From the NCBI RefSeq assembly GCF_013369485.1, contig NZ_JABWEB010000021.1:20042-84041 (forward strand): 64,000 nt of DNA, written 5' to 3'. The position numbers and the translations under genes are program-made. Numbering within the stretch: the first letter of the stretch is position 1; every line of letters starts with the position of its first letter. Positions 51,220-60,351 of the stretch are shown here, piece by piece. This DNA is from Massilia sp. BJB1822. Lineage in GTDB: Bacteria > Pseudomonadota > Gammaproteobacteria > Burkholderiales > Burkholderiaceae_D. Under the pieces are notes generated by a model. The model saw only the letters and a program-made list of their open reading frames with translations, did no database searches and was not told the origin of the DNA.

Positions 51220-53583
51220 ATGTTGTCGTTTGCTGTTGCAAGAGCGTGGGCGCGCAGGCATCCTGTGCGCGCCACGCTGTCGGCCTCGCTGTCGCTGATC
51301 CTGCTGCTGGATCTGTTTTTTCCGCCGCCGCTGCCGCAGGATGCCCCCGGCATGCTGGTGGTGGCGCGCGACGGTTCGCCGCTGCGCGGCTGGCCGGATG
51401 CGGATGGCGTCTGGCGCATTCCGGTCAAGCCGGAGCAGGTGTCGCCGCTGTATCTGGACGCCTTGCTGACCTATGAGGACCGCTGGTTCTACTGGCACCC
51501 CGGCTTCAATCCGGCGGCCATGCTGCGCGCGGGCTGGCAGTGGATGACGCAGGGCCGCATCGTTTCCGGCGGCTCCACGCTCAGCATGCAGGTGGCGCGC
51601 GCGCTGGAGCCGGTGCCGCGCAGCATGGCGGGCAAGCTGCGCCAGCTGCTGCGCGCCATGCAGATCGAGATGCGCCTCTCCAAGCGCGAAATCCTGACCC
51701 TATATTTGAATCACGCGCCGATGGGCGGCATTGTGGAAGGCGTGGAAATGGCCAGCCGCAGCTATCTGGGCAAGAGTTCCAGCCAGTTGTCGGCGGCCGA
51801 AGCGGCGCTGCTGGTGGTGCTGCCGCAAGCGCCTTCGCGCCTGCGTCCCGATCGTCACCCGGCCCGCGCCCAGCAGGCGCGCGACAAGGTCTTGCAGCGC
51901 ATGGTGGACCTGGGCCACTGGACGCGCGCCGAGGCCGACGATGCCATGATCGAAAAAGTCGGCGCCAATCCGCCGCGCCTGGCCTGGCTGGCGCCGCTGG
52001 CGGCCGAGCGCCTGCACCAGGCGGCGCGGCGCGAGGCGCGCGCGGGCAAGGGCGGCAGCGCAGCTACGGTGGTGCATTCGACGCTGGACCGCGATATGCA
52101 GACCACGCTGGAGCGCATGCTGGCCGACCGCGTGGCCCAGCTGCCGCGTTTCGTCTCGATGGCGGCGCTGGTGATGGACAGCCGCAGCATGGAAATCCTG
52201 GCCTATGCCGGTTCGGCCGATTTCGCCGACGCGCGCCGTTTCAGCCATGTGGACATGGTGCGCGGCATCCGCTCGCCCGGCTCCACGCTGAAACCCTTCC
52301 TGTATGCGATGGCGCTGGACGACGGCATCGTCCATTCCGAAAGCCTGCTGGCCGACACCCCGCAATCTTTCGGCGGCTATGATCCCGGCAACTTCCAGGC
52401 CAGTTTCTCCGGCCCGGTCAGCGTCGCCGAGGCTTTGCAGCGGTCATTGAATGTGCCCGCCGTCGACCTGCTGGACCGCGTGGGGCCGGTGCGTTTCGCG
52501 GCGCGCCTGTCCAGTGCTGGCCTGCGCCTGCGCCTGCCGCGCGACGCCGAGCCGAATCTGAGCGTGATCCTGGGCGGGGCTGGCACCAGTCTGGAGGAAC
52601 TGGTCGGCGCCTACCGCTCGCTCGCCATGGGTGGCATGGCGGGCACGCCGCGCATCACCGCCAACGCGCCGGTGCGCGAGGCGCGCATGATGAGCGCGGG
52701 CAGCGCCTACATCATCCGCAATATCCTGGAAACCGGCGGCCACCCCGACCAGCCTTTCGTCGAAGGCGATGAGGGCGGCGTGCGCCTGGCATGGAAGACC
52801 GGCACCAGCTATGGTTTCCGCGATGCCTGGGCGGTTGGCGTCAGCGGCCGCTATACGCTGGGCGTGTGGGTGGGACGGCCGGACGGCACGCCCAATCCTG
52901 GCTTCTTCGGCGCGAATGTGGCCGCGCCCCTGCTGCATCAGATCGCGTCGGCTCTGCCGCGCAGCGAGGAACTGGGCCGCGCGCGGCCGAAGGAAGTCTC
53001 GGTGGCGCAAATCTGCTGGCCGCTGGGAACCTCGGCCAGCGTCACCGCGCCGGAACACTGCCACGCCAAGCGCAGCACCTGGGTGTTGAACGACACCATC
53101 CCGCCGACCTTGCCCGACCGCCTGCGCGCGCGCGGTCTGCTGGAAACCGTGTGGATCGATCCGCAGAGCGGCTTGCGCAGCACGCCGTCCTGCACGCCGG
53201 ACGCCAAGCCGCGCGAAGTGGCGCGCTGGCCCGCGCTGCTGGAGGCCTGGCTGCCAGCAGCGCAGCGCGAACAATTGGGACTGGCCGGCTGGTCGCCCGA
53301 CTGTCCGCAGCAGAACAGCGCGGCCAGCATCCGCCTCGCGGGTTTGCGCAACGGCAGCCGTCTGCGCGCCGCGCCCGGCCAGCAGCAGGTGGTGCTGACG
53401 CTGGATGCGGTGGGCGGCGTTGGTCGCCACTACTGGCTGCTGGATGGCCAAACCGTGGCCGGCGCCACCGGTCCGGCCAAGCGGCAAAGCTTTACGCTGA
53501 ACACGGCCGGCCAGCACAGCGTCGCCGTCATCGATTCGGCAGGCCATTACGACAGCCTGCAGTTCCGCGTCGACGGCCTGTGA
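51220..53583 (+). CDS. pbpC: Penicillin-binding protein 1C
   Basis: A 787-residue bifunctional peptidoglycan synthase. A membrane anchor covers about residues 18-33. The GT51 transglycosylase has the catalytic Glu86 in YEDRWFYWHPGF and GGSTLSMQVARAL. The transpeptidase has S355-T-L-K358, S409-L-N411 and K526-T-G528. A C-terminal PbpC-specific beta domain runs from about 690 to the end. It is co-transcribed with alpha-2-macroglobulin, which is thought to guard the periplasm when the wall is damaged. Confidence 0.94.
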   Translation: MLSFAVARAWARRHPVRATLSASLSLILLLDLFFPPPLPQDAPGMLVVARDGSPLRGWPDADGVWRIPVKPEQVSPLYLDALLTYEDRWFYWHPGFNPAAMLRAGWQWMTQGRIVSGGSTLSMQVARALEPVPRSMAGKLRQLLRAMQIEMRLSKREILTLYLNHAPMGGIVEGVEMASRSYLGKSSSQLSAAEAALLVVLPQAPSRLRPDRHPARAQQARDKVLQRMVDLGHWTRAEADDAMIEKVGANPPRLAWLAPLAAERLHQAARREARAGKGGSAATVVHSTLDRDMQTTLERMLADRVAQLPRFVSMAALVMDSRSMEILAYAGSADFADARRFSHVDMVRGIRSPGSTLKPFLYAMALDDGIVHSESLLADTPQSFGGYDPGNFQASFSGPVSVAEALQRSLNVPAVDLLDRVGPVRFAARLSSAGLRLRLPRDAEPNLSVILGGAGTSLEELVGAYRSLAMGGMAGTPRITANAPVREARMMSAGSAYIIRNILETGGHPDQPFVEGDEGGVRLAWKTGTSYGFRDAWAVGVSGRYTLGVWVGRPDGTPNPGFFGANVAAPLLHQIASALPRSEELGRARPKEVSVAQICWPLGTSASVTAPEHCHAKRSTWVLNDTIPPTLPDRLRARGLLETVWIDPQSGLRSTPSCTPDAKPREVARWPALLEAWLPAAQREQLGLAGWSPDCPQQNSAASIRLAGLRNGSRLRAAPGQQQVVLTLDAVGGVGRHYWLLDGQTVAGATGPAKRQSFTLNTAGQHSVAVIDSAGHYDSLQFRVDGL

Positions 53584-53715
53584 GCCGGGGGCGCGCCGTA
53601 CCGCCCATGGCCCTTGCCGTTGCGCCGTACCGCGTCGGCGCCATATAGGCATCCCAGCGGGCGGCGGCGGAGCAGGGCGGTGAGGGCAGATGGATGCGGT
53701 GTTTTCTCGCCATGG

Positions 53716-55215
53716 CTAGTGGCCTTTCCCGCGGCGGGCGCCGGCCAGCAAAACGGCCAGGACCAGCAGCGCCAGTGTCCACAACGGCAGGGCGGCCAGC
53801 CGCGTTCCCGGCGTTCCCGGCTCCGCCATCGCCATCGAGGCGCGGAAGCGCGGCACGCTGTCGAAGTCGCGGAAGCCATAGCCGCCCAGACAGGACTTGG
53901 CGCAGGGCTGGCGTTCGTCGCCCAGCGCCGCTTCTTGGATGGCGCGCTGGAAGAAGTCGCGCAACTGACCCTGGTGCAGCGCCACCTCCTGCAGGAAACG
54001 CTGCTGGCGCGCCTTGTCCTTGCCCGCCAGCGTCGCCAGCGACTGGTAGGCCAGCGTCACGGGGCTGAAGATCTGCAGGCGGTCGAACCAGGCGTCCTGC
54101 CTCTGGCGCGCTGCAGCATGCTGCCGCTCCACGCCGCGCATGGCCGCTTCCAGTTCCTGGGCGCGCTGGATGCGGCTCACGCTGGACGATACCTTCTCCA
54201 GCGCAGTGCGGTTGGGTTTCCATTCCGGATGGCTGTCGTAGAAGCGCGCTAGGCTGGCCAGCTTGTTGGCGTTGACTTCGTCGTTGGCGTCGCGCATGGC
54301 CTGCACATACAGCTCGCGCGCCGGAACGGGCGCCAGCAGGCGCACGCCTACGGTCTGCGCGCCGGGCAGCAGCACGGCCAGCAGAATCCAGCAGCCGAAG
54401 GCGGCGAACGATGCCGTCATGCGGCTATGGCAGACGGCGCATACGGCCGCCGCCACCGCGCCCCAGAAAGCGGAATACAGCAGCACGATGCCGCCCCATG
54501 CGGCCAGCGCGGCGAAGCCGCCGGCACTGACGGGCAACACGCCGGACAGCAGCGCGGCCATGCCGCACGCTGCTACCAGCGCAATGCTGGCCAGCAGTAC
54601 GCGCGCCATGACCTGTGCCAGCAGCAGCCTTCCCAAATGCACGCCTTGCAGCAGCAGGGCGCGTATGCGCTTGCTTTCGCGGTCCTGGGTCAGGACCGAA
54701 ACGCTCAGCGAGAGCAGGAAGAGCGGCCACAGATAGACCACGAAGAACAGCAGGTCGAAGCGGCCGGCCGCCAGCCGGCCTGGATGTTCGATCTCGCTGG
54801 CAGTACGGACCGATTCCATCGATTCGGCACGCACGCGGACATAGGCGGGCAGCAGGTCGGCCTGCCCGATCGCTAGCGCCGCGCCGGGCAGGGCGGGCTT
54901 GGCAGCGAAGCCGACATGCTCGCGGAAGGCATAGCCGCGCACGTCGATGGGCGTGCGATACCACTGCAATTGCGCGAACTCCGGCTTGTCCGGATTATCG
55001 AAATAGCTGTTGGCCAGCGCACTGGCTTTCACGCGCGCCGTGTTTTCCTGGCTGGCCGCGTCGGCCACCGTCTGGCGCTGGGTGGATTCGAAGCGCGCGC
55101 CTTCAAACAGGCCAAGCAAGGCCAGAAGCAGGGCTGCCAGCAACAGGAACAGCGTGCCGCGTTCGCGCAACTGGCTGCGCAGATCGTAACGGATCAGGGT
55201 AATGATTTGCTTCAT
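53716..55215 (-). CDS. ABC-2-type permease, DUF3526 family (second)
   Basis: A 499-residue inner-membrane protein. One helix lies near the N-terminus (about 19-35), then comes a large extracytoplasmic loop, a block of five helices (about 155-300) and a last helix near residue 480. The loop after the helices holds CAKSCLGG, a Cys pair. It starts at ATG 55215 within the stop of the first permease (ATGA). With the first permease and the ATPase it should form a heteromeric transporter; the cargo is unknown. Confidence 0.82.
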   Translation of the reverse strand: MKQIITLIRYDLRSQLRERGTLFLLLAALLLALLGLFEGARFESTQRQTVADAASQENTARVKASALANSYFDNPDKPEFAQLQWYRTPIDVRGYAFREHVGFAAKPALPGAALAIGQADLLPAYVRVRAESMESVRTASEIEHPGRLAAGRFDLLFFVVYLWPLFLLSLSVSVLTQDRESKRIRALLLQGVHLGRLLLAQVMARVLLASIALVAACGMAALLSGVLPVSAGGFAALAAWGGIVLLYSAFWGAVAAAVCAVCHSRMTASFAAFGCWILLAVLLPGAQTVGVRLLAPVPARELYVQAMRDANDEVNANKLASLARFYDSHPEWKPNRTALEKVSSSVSRIQRAQELEAAMRGVERQHAAARQRQDAWFDRLQIFSPVTLAYQSLATLAGKDKARQQRFLQEVALHQGQLRDFFQRAIQEAALGDERQPCAKSCLGGYGFRDFDSVPRFRASMAMAEPGTPGTRLAALPLWTLALLVLAVLLAGARRGKGH

Positions 55216-56693
55216 TTCAGACTCCCGCTGCGCAGATGGCGCAGAGCGATGGCGCACAGGGCCAGGCTTGCAAGAAAGACCGCCAGCAGCGGCAGGATTT
55301 GTTGGCCGAACAGCGCGCCCATATCCAGGGGGGCGAAGTGGAAGCGGAAAGGCGGCACGCTATTCCACAGCGCTTCATCGCCGTCATAGCGTTTGCCATC
55401 TACTTCGGGATGACGCGCAATCGCCTCGTTCAGCACCTTCTGGATGGTGCGCCGCTGTGCCTCGGCCGCATTGACGAACTGGATGTGGTGGCCGGTGTCG
55501 CTGGCCGCGGTGGCAGTGGAAAGGCCCGCCACGGCCACCGTGGGCGACAGCCATCCAGCCAGCGCGGCCGCGTCGCTTTGCTTTTGCATGGCGGCGTACA
55601 GACGGCCATAGTACGCGTCGAAGATCTTGTCGCCGTGCTCCTCGCCGCGCTGCAGGCTGATGCCAGCCCAGTTCAGCGGCAGATCCTTGACATCGCTGAC
55701 GCCGTGTTCGCGCAATAGCGCTTGCTTGTGGCGTTCCGCCTCCTGCGGGTCGTCGGGCATGCCCAGCGTGTTATCCATCTCTTCGCGGAATTGCTGCATG
55801 GAGGGCAGGGGCGCCGCGTGCTGCGAGAATTCCACGGCAAGGCGCGGCAGCACCAGCGCTGTCGCTGCCCATATCGCGATCAGCGCGGCAAGACTGGCGC
55901 GCAGGCTGGCCGACCGCGCCGACACGGCGGCGATCAGCGCCGCCCAGGTGGCGAGATACAGCAGATAGCCCCCGCCGAAGACGGCCAGGCGCAAGGCGCC
56001 GTCCTGGAAGGGGCTGGGCGCGTTCGACAACCATTTCATCAGCATCACGGCGGCGCAAGCCGGCAAAGCCATGCTGAGCGCGAGGCAGAGCAGCACCGCG
56101 CCGCGCGCCACGGCCAGCGCGCTCAATGGCGCGGCGTTCACGCGCAGGGCCGCCAGCGTGTCGCGTTCGCGCTCGCCGGCGAACATGCCGAAGCCGAGGA
56201 AGACCATAGCCATCGGCGCCAGCACCTGCAGCACAAAAGCCGGCGTCAGGCGGAACTGGCGCGTGCTGCCCGCTTCGTCGGCGGCCGGACGGTAGACCAG
56301 CTCATTCTGCTTATGCGCCTCCAGATACACGCTGGAGCCGACATAGTTTTCCACGCCCGGTTCCAGCGCCGCCAGCAAAGGCAGGGGCTTGAACACGTAC
56401 ACGCCGTAGTGGGCTGCCGAGTGGGGATATTTCTTGCCCTGCTGCGACCAGCGCGTTTGTTCGGCCTGCGTGGCGCTGGCGCGAGCATCGAGCGTGGCTT
56501 GCAGCTCGATGGATGTCAGCAGTGCCGCGCACGCGGCCAAAGCCAGGCCAAGTCCCAGCAGCAGCCACACGCGCCAGTCGCGTCGCCGCTCGCGCCAGTC
56601 GGCCTGCCACGCGCCGTGGCAGGCGCGCCACCAGCGGCTGCGTTCAGACGCCGGCCAGGGTGCTGAGGTAATTGCGTTCAAGTTCGCCTGCAT
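55212..56693 (-). CDS. ABC-2-type permease, DUF3526 family (first)
   Basis: A 493-residue inner-membrane protein with the same layout as the next permease: helix 44-62, a long periplasmic loop, then five helices from about 150 to 290 containing FLGFGMFAGERERDTLAALR, and a C-terminal helix. An unusually good ribosome site (TAGGAGAA) before the ATG at 56693 supports a start 50 bases inside the ATPase gene. It belongs to the receptor/ABC operon controlled upstream of 59661. Confidence 0.82.
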   Translation of the reverse strand: MQANLNAITSAPWPASERSRWWRACHGAWQADWRERRRDWRVWLLLGLGLALAACAALLTSIELQATLDARASATQAEQTRWSQQGKKYPHSAAHYGVYVFKPLPLLAALEPGVENYVGSSVYLEAHKQNELVYRPAADEAGSTRQFRLTPAFVLQVLAPMAMVFLGFGMFAGERERDTLAALRVNAAPLSALAVARGAVLLCLALSMALPACAAVMLMKWLSNAPSPFQDGALRLAVFGGGYLLYLATWAALIAAVSARSASLRASLAALIAIWAATALVLPRLAVEFSQHAAPLPSMQQFREEMDNTLGMPDDPQEAERHKQALLREHGVSDVKDLPLNWAGISLQRGEEHGDKIFDAYYGRLYAAMQKQSDAAALAGWLSPTVAVAGLSTATAASDTGHHIQFVNAAEAQRRTIQKVLNEAIARHPEVDGKRYDGDEALWNSVPPFRFHFAPLDMGALFGQQILPLLAVFLASLALCAIALRHLRSGSLK

Positions 56694-57345
56694 TCAATTC
56701 TCCTAAAGTCCATTCGCCCACCAGATGTCCCGCCACCAGCATGCCGCAGCGATGCGCCAGCTCCTGGGCGCGGAACAGATCGTGGGTTGCCATCAGCACC
56801 GCCGCGCCTTCCTGTGCCAGCTCGCGTATCGATTCGCCGAAAGTCACGCTGGCCTCGGGATCGAGGCCGGAAGTCGGCTCGTCCAGCACCAGCACTTGAG
56901 CGCCCTTGGCCAGCGCCATCACGATGCCGACCTTCTGCCGCATGCCCTTGGAATAGCCGCCCGCCTGCCTGCGCCAGGCATGCTCCGGCAATCCGGCCCT
57001 TTGCAGCAGCGCTTCGATCTCGCCCGCGCGCGGCTTGCGGCCCAGCAGGCGCATGAAGAATTCCACGTTCTCGATACCTGTGAGCTTTTCGTACAGCGCC
57101 ACGTTCTCGGCGATGTAGGCAGCGTGGCGCACTGCCGCTTCGGCCGGCGGCAAAGGCGACCCGGCCAGCTGAATGCGCCCGCCGTCCGGTTTGACAAAGC
57201 CGAGCAGGCAGCCGATGGTGGTGGACTTGCCGGCGCCGTTCGGTCCCAGCAGCGCGTAGATTTCGCCGGGTTTCACGCGCAGGTTCAGCGCATGAAGCAC
57301 GGTGCGTCCTTCATACTGCTTATGCAGTTGTTCGATATGGATCAT
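56644..57345 (-). CDS. ABC transporter ATP-binding protein
   Basis: A 233-residue ATPase. Walker A is LLGPNGAGKSTT (33-43), the signature region GGYSKGMRQKVGIVMAL replaces the canonical LSGGQ, and Walker B is VLVLDEPTSGLDPEA, with the switch His in MATHDLF. It resembles the NosF/CcmA-like ABC-2 group. AAGGACG precedes the ATG, 9 bases after the TonB receptor gene. It powers the two DUF3526 permeases that follow. Confidence 0.9.
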   Translation of the reverse strand: MIHIEQLHKQYEGRTVLHALNLRVKPGEIYALLGPNGAGKSTTIGCLLGFVKPDGGRIQLAGSPLPPAEAAVRHAAYIAENVALYEKLTGIENVEFFMRLLGRKPRAGEIEALLQRAGLPEHAWRRQAGGYSKGMRQKVGIVMALAKGAQVLVLDEPTSGLDPEASVTFGESIRELAQEGAAVLMATHDLFRAQELAHRCGMLVAGHLVGEWTLGELNAGELERNYLSTLAGV

Positions 57346-57354
57346 CTTTCGTCC

Positions 57355-59661
57355 TTAAAAGGCGTAGCGCACTTCGGCAAACAGCGTGCGTCCGGGGAAA
57401 GGGTGGGATTGCCAGGCCAGGTAGTTGTTCAGGTTATCGACGCCGATGGCGATCTCGGTGCGCGCGGCGGGCTTGAGCAGCAGGCGCAGGTCGAGCTGCT
57501 TTTGCCGCGACAGGCCGCCGTAGACATCGGGATTGATGTCGCTATTGTTGATTTCACTGAACTGCCGGCCGGAATAGCGCCAGGTCGCGGCCAGGCTCCA
57601 GCTCTCCTGCGGCGCGTACAGCAGGGTCGTTGTGGAGCGCATATGCGGGATGCGCGCCCAGCGCTTGCCCACCGAAGGCTGGTAGTTGGCGTTTTCCAGG
57701 ATGATGGCCTTGCTGTAGGAGATATTCGCATCCAGGCTCAGGCCGCGCAGGCCCAGGTCATCCACCACGCCCGCCAGCTCCAGGCCGCGCGTGCGTACCC
57801 GGCCCACGTTCTGCGTGCTCGTCACCACCGGGAAGACCGAGAGATTCAGCTGCGACCAGATGGTATTGCGCACATCGTCCTGGAATACGGCGGCGCGCAG
57901 CTTGCCCGCATCGAAGCGTTGTTCGGCCGAGAATTCCAGCGCAGTGGAGCGCTCCGGCTTCAGATTGGGATCGGCGACGGTGAGCGAGGCGCCCGCCAGC
58001 GAACCCTGGAATAGTTCGGACACGGTGGCAAAGCGCGTGCCGCGTCCGGCCGAGAGCTGCAGGTCCAGGCCCGGGGCGGCATCCCAGCCCAGCGACAGCT
58101 TGGGCGAGAGGGCGTGTTCGCTGCGCTCGCGGTAGTTTTCCGTGGGACCGGGACGGAAGCGCTGCACGCCGTCGAAGGACTTCCAGGTCTCGGCGCGCAA
58201 GCCCGCCGTGGCCCGCCACTGCGGCGCAAAGCGCCATACGTCCTGGCCGTAGAGCGCCAGCAGGCGGGTTTTGCCGCCCACGAACTGGCTTTCCTCGCCG
58301 TTCGCCGAACGCCAGTCGGCCAGGGTGCGCGTGCTCTGTTCCAGCACGTAGTCGCTGGCATGCAGGCCGACGGTCAGTGCGTGCAGGCCGCCGGTCCAGT
58401 CGCCTGGCGTCGGCGTGTAGCTGCTGCGCAGTTCCAGCGTGCGGAAGCCCGAGCCGTCGCGCAGCACGGCGCTGCCTGCGCCGCCGTTGGCGGCCTGTGG
58501 ATCGGGCAGGGCGGCATTGCGCTGCGTATCGTTCTGGATGGCGTAGCGGCTGACGCTGAGCGCCGTGTTCCAGCCCGCGCGGTAGCGCGTCTTCAAGGTC
58601 AGGCCGCCCTGCATATGGCGTTCCTCGCGGATGTACGGCGCGAAGACGCTCGGCGCAATCTGGAACACATTGCCGTCCTGGCTGACGCGTCCCGACCATA
58701 CCGTATTGCCGGCCGCGTCGCGCAGGAAGCTCTGGTTGCGCGTGGCCGTGTCGTTGCTCCACCAGGCCAGGAAACCGTCCGCGCTCAACTCCGGCGTGAA
58801 GTCGTAGCCCATGGTCAGCTTCAGCGTGTTCTGGCGCGTATGGTCGATGGCGCCTGCATTCGGGCCGAAGATGGCGCGCCGCTGGCCGGTCGGCGCGGTG
58901 TCGTAGACGATGCCGCTGACCGGCGTGACGCGGGCGTTGCCCTGTGGCGGCGCAAACGTGCCGCCGTCGCTGGCCGTGATGCCGTAGTACTGCATCGGCT
59001 GGCTGGTGGAGTCCTGATGGTTTGCCATCAGCTTGTACCACAGGCCGGAGGCGAGACGGTCGCCCAGCAGCAGCGAGGCCTGGTAGTTGCGGTAGCGGTC
59101 TTTCAGACCGTAGTTTTTGTATTCCTGCACCTGGCCCGCCACCCGCGCCGCGCCGGTGAACTTCTCCGGACGGCTGGTGCCGATAGCGATAGTGGTGCCG
59201 ATGGAATTGCCGGGATACAGGGCGGAGAAGGGGCCGTACAGCGCTTCCACGCTGCTGATTTCCTCCGGCGCCAGCATATTCCAGCGCGGCGCATCGAAGC
59301 GACCGATCAGGTTCGACAGCAGATAGCCGTCCATATACACCAGCGCGCGCGGCGCCTGCGAAGTGGCGAAGCTGCGTCCGCCGATCAGGGCGTTGCGGTC
59401 GCCGCTATAGCGTTTGCGCAGGGTCATGCCGGGCAGGTTGCGCAGCGCGTCCTCGGGATTGAAGATGTTCTGCTGCTGGCGCAATTCTTCCTGCGTGCGC
59501 GCGGCGCTGCCCAGGGGCGTATAGCCCGCCGCGCGTTCGCCGCTGATGGTGACGGTACTCATGGCTGGCGCCGCGTCCTCGCCGGCATGCGCCGGGGGCA
59601 GCCAGCCGCTGGCGCTGACGAGCGCAATCGCGCCCGCCATCGGCCTTAAAGTCGATTTCAT
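57355..59661 (-). CDS. TonB-dependent outer-membrane receptor
   Basis: A 768-residue receptor with a signal peptide (ending PPAHA). The plug domain starts near NPEDALRNLPGMTLRKRYSG and a 22-strand barrel ends with the C-terminal aromatic LFAEVRYAF. The plug lacks an obvious siderophore-specific motif. It is the first gene of an operon with an ABC ATPase and two DUF3526 permeases, preceded by two GCAAC-NNN-GTTGC palindromes and a Fur/Zur-like gene. A metal or metal-complex substrate is therefore likely, by inference. Confidence 0.9.
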   Translation of the reverse strand: MKSTLRPMAGAIALVSASGWLPPAHAGEDAAPAMSTVTISGERAAGYTPLGSAARTQEELRQQQNIFNPEDALRNLPGMTLRKRYSGDRNALIGGRSFATSQAPRALVYMDGYLLSNLIGRFDAPRWNMLAPEEISSVEALYGPFSALYPGNSIGTTIAIGTSRPEKFTGAARVAGQVQEYKNYGLKDRYRNYQASLLLGDRLASGLWYKLMANHQDSTSQPMQYYGITASDGGTFAPPQGNARVTPVSGIVYDTAPTGQRRAIFGPNAGAIDHTRQNTLKLTMGYDFTPELSADGFLAWWSNDTATRNQSFLRDAAGNTVWSGRVSQDGNVFQIAPSVFAPYIREERHMQGGLTLKTRYRAGWNTALSVSRYAIQNDTQRNAALPDPQAANGGAGSAVLRDGSGFRTLELRSSYTPTPGDWTGGLHALTVGLHASDYVLEQSTRTLADWRSANGEESQFVGGKTRLLALYGQDVWRFAPQWRATAGLRAETWKSFDGVQRFRPGPTENYRERSEHALSPKLSLGWDAAPGLDLQLSAGRGTRFATVSELFQGSLAGASLTVADPNLKPERSTALEFSAEQRFDAGKLRAAVFQDDVRNTIWSQLNLSVFPVVTSTQNVGRVRTRGLELAGVVDDLGLRGLSLDANISYSKAIILENANYQPSVGKRWARIPHMRSTTTLLYAPQESWSLAATWRYSGRQFSEINNSDINPDVYGGLSRQKQLDLRLLLKPAARTEIAIGVDNLNNYLAWQSHPFPGRTLFAEVRYAF

Positions 59662-59688
59662 TGATGCTCCGCTTGATTGGGGAATTTA

Positions 59689-59750
59689 TTAATGCAACTG
59701 AGTTGCTATAATAAAGCGGCAAAATTGTTAACGCAACATAGTTGCATTAA
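59689..59750. promoter_or_regulatory. Two related palindromes before the TonB-receptor operon (putative Zur/Fur-type boxes)
   Basis: Site 1 (59689-59711) has the perfect core GCAACTGAGTTGC at 59694-59706. Site 2 (59728-59750) has GCAACATAGTTGC at 59733-59745 with TTAA flanks on both sides. Both fit TTAATGCAAC-N3-GTTGCNTTAA. Their centres are 39 bases apart and lie 39 and 78 bases before the receptor start codon. The position and the zinc-finger Fur relative next door suggest metal-dependent repression. Confidence 0.6.
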
Positions 59751-59791
59751 AAAATAAAAAGCCCGCGCGGCTACAGGGCGCGGCGCGGGCT
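59751..59791 (-). terminator. Terminator after the Fur-like gene
   Basis: Read on the minus strand, AGCCCGCGC (59783-59791) and GCGCGGGCT (59760-59768) form a 9-base stem with a 14-base GC-rich loop, followed by TTTTTATTTT. It lies 18 bases after the regulator stop codon and separates it from the receptor operon. Confidence 0.8.
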
Positions 59792-59808
59792 GGTTCGGAA
59801 GAGGGGGG

Positions 59809-60243
59809 TTATTTGCCGCTGGAGCAGCGCGGGCAGGTGCCCTTGATGAGGAAATCGACTTCCTGGCTGATGAAACCGGCCGGCAGCTTGACCTTGCGCG
59901 GCAGATTGATATCGGTGAAGCAGGTCACGCTTTCGCAGCGGGTGCACTGGAAGTGGGCGTGTTCGTGCCCATGCTGGGCGGCGCCCGCGTTAAAGCGCCA
60001 GACCTGGTCGGCGCCGGCGATGCGGTGGATCATGCCATGCTCGGTCAGCCATTCCAGCACGCGGTAGAGGGTGACGGAATCCAGCACATCGCCCGGCAGG
60101 CGCTCCTGGATTTCATGGTGGGTCAGCGGTTCGTCCTGCTGCAGCAGGAAGGCCAGCACGCGCGAACGCGGCTTGGTCAGGCGCGCGCCGGTCTCCCGGA
60201 TCAGGGATTCAGCGCGGTGTTCGGTGGATTTCGTTATATTCAT
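59809..60243 (-). CDS. Fur-family metalloregulator, Zur-like
   Basis: A 144-residue repressor. The winged helix covers residues 10-85, with THHEIQERLPGDVLDSVTLYR-type recognition helix sequence (DSVTLYRVLEWL). The metal-binding region has His91, 93, 95 and 97 in HGHEHAHFQC, then structural zinc pairs Cys100-x2-Cys103 and Cys137-x2-Cys140. This composition fits a zinc or iron sensor; zinc is favoured because of the Zur-like arrangement. The ATG at 60243 is preferred over one 11 codons earlier. It probably controls the receptor/ABC operon downstream. Confidence 0.85.
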   Translation of the reverse strand: MNITKSTEHRAESLIRETGARLTKPRSRVLAFLLQQDEPLTHHEIQERLPGDVLDSVTLYRVLEWLTEHGMIHRIAGADQVWRFNAGAAQHGHEHAHFQCTRCESVTCFTDINLPRKVKLPAGFISQEVDFLIKGTCPRCSSGK

Positions 60244-60249
60244 GATACT

Positions 60250-60289
60250 GGCATAAGCTAGGCCTAATGCTAGCACGAAAGCTTATGCC
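60250..60289. promoter_or_regulatory. 10-base inverted repeat at the fur-like gene start
   Basis: GGCATAAGCT (60250-60259) and AGCTTATGCC (60280-60289) are perfect reverse complements with a 20-base spacer. A smaller dyad, GCTAG/CTAGC (60257-60274), overlaps the first arm. It lies just upstream of the regulator start, so it may be an autoregulatory site. It does not share the GCAAC motif. Confidence 0.4.
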
Positions 60290-60351
60290 CTGTATCGGCG
60301 GCGGGGATACGGCGGACAGAGCGCCATATCCCGCCAGCCTGACTGGGGAGG

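Noticed and set aside
46633..51498. Open frame of about 1600 codons antisense to the alpha-2-macroglobulin gene
   Set aside because: GC-rich codon bias keeps the opposite frame open; the sense strand carries a complete A2M with a thioester motif and a ribosome site.
53593..53633. 12-base direct repeat GCGCCGTACCGC in the gap after pbpC
   Set aside because: Short, GC-rich, two copies only, with no link to a feature; probably chance.
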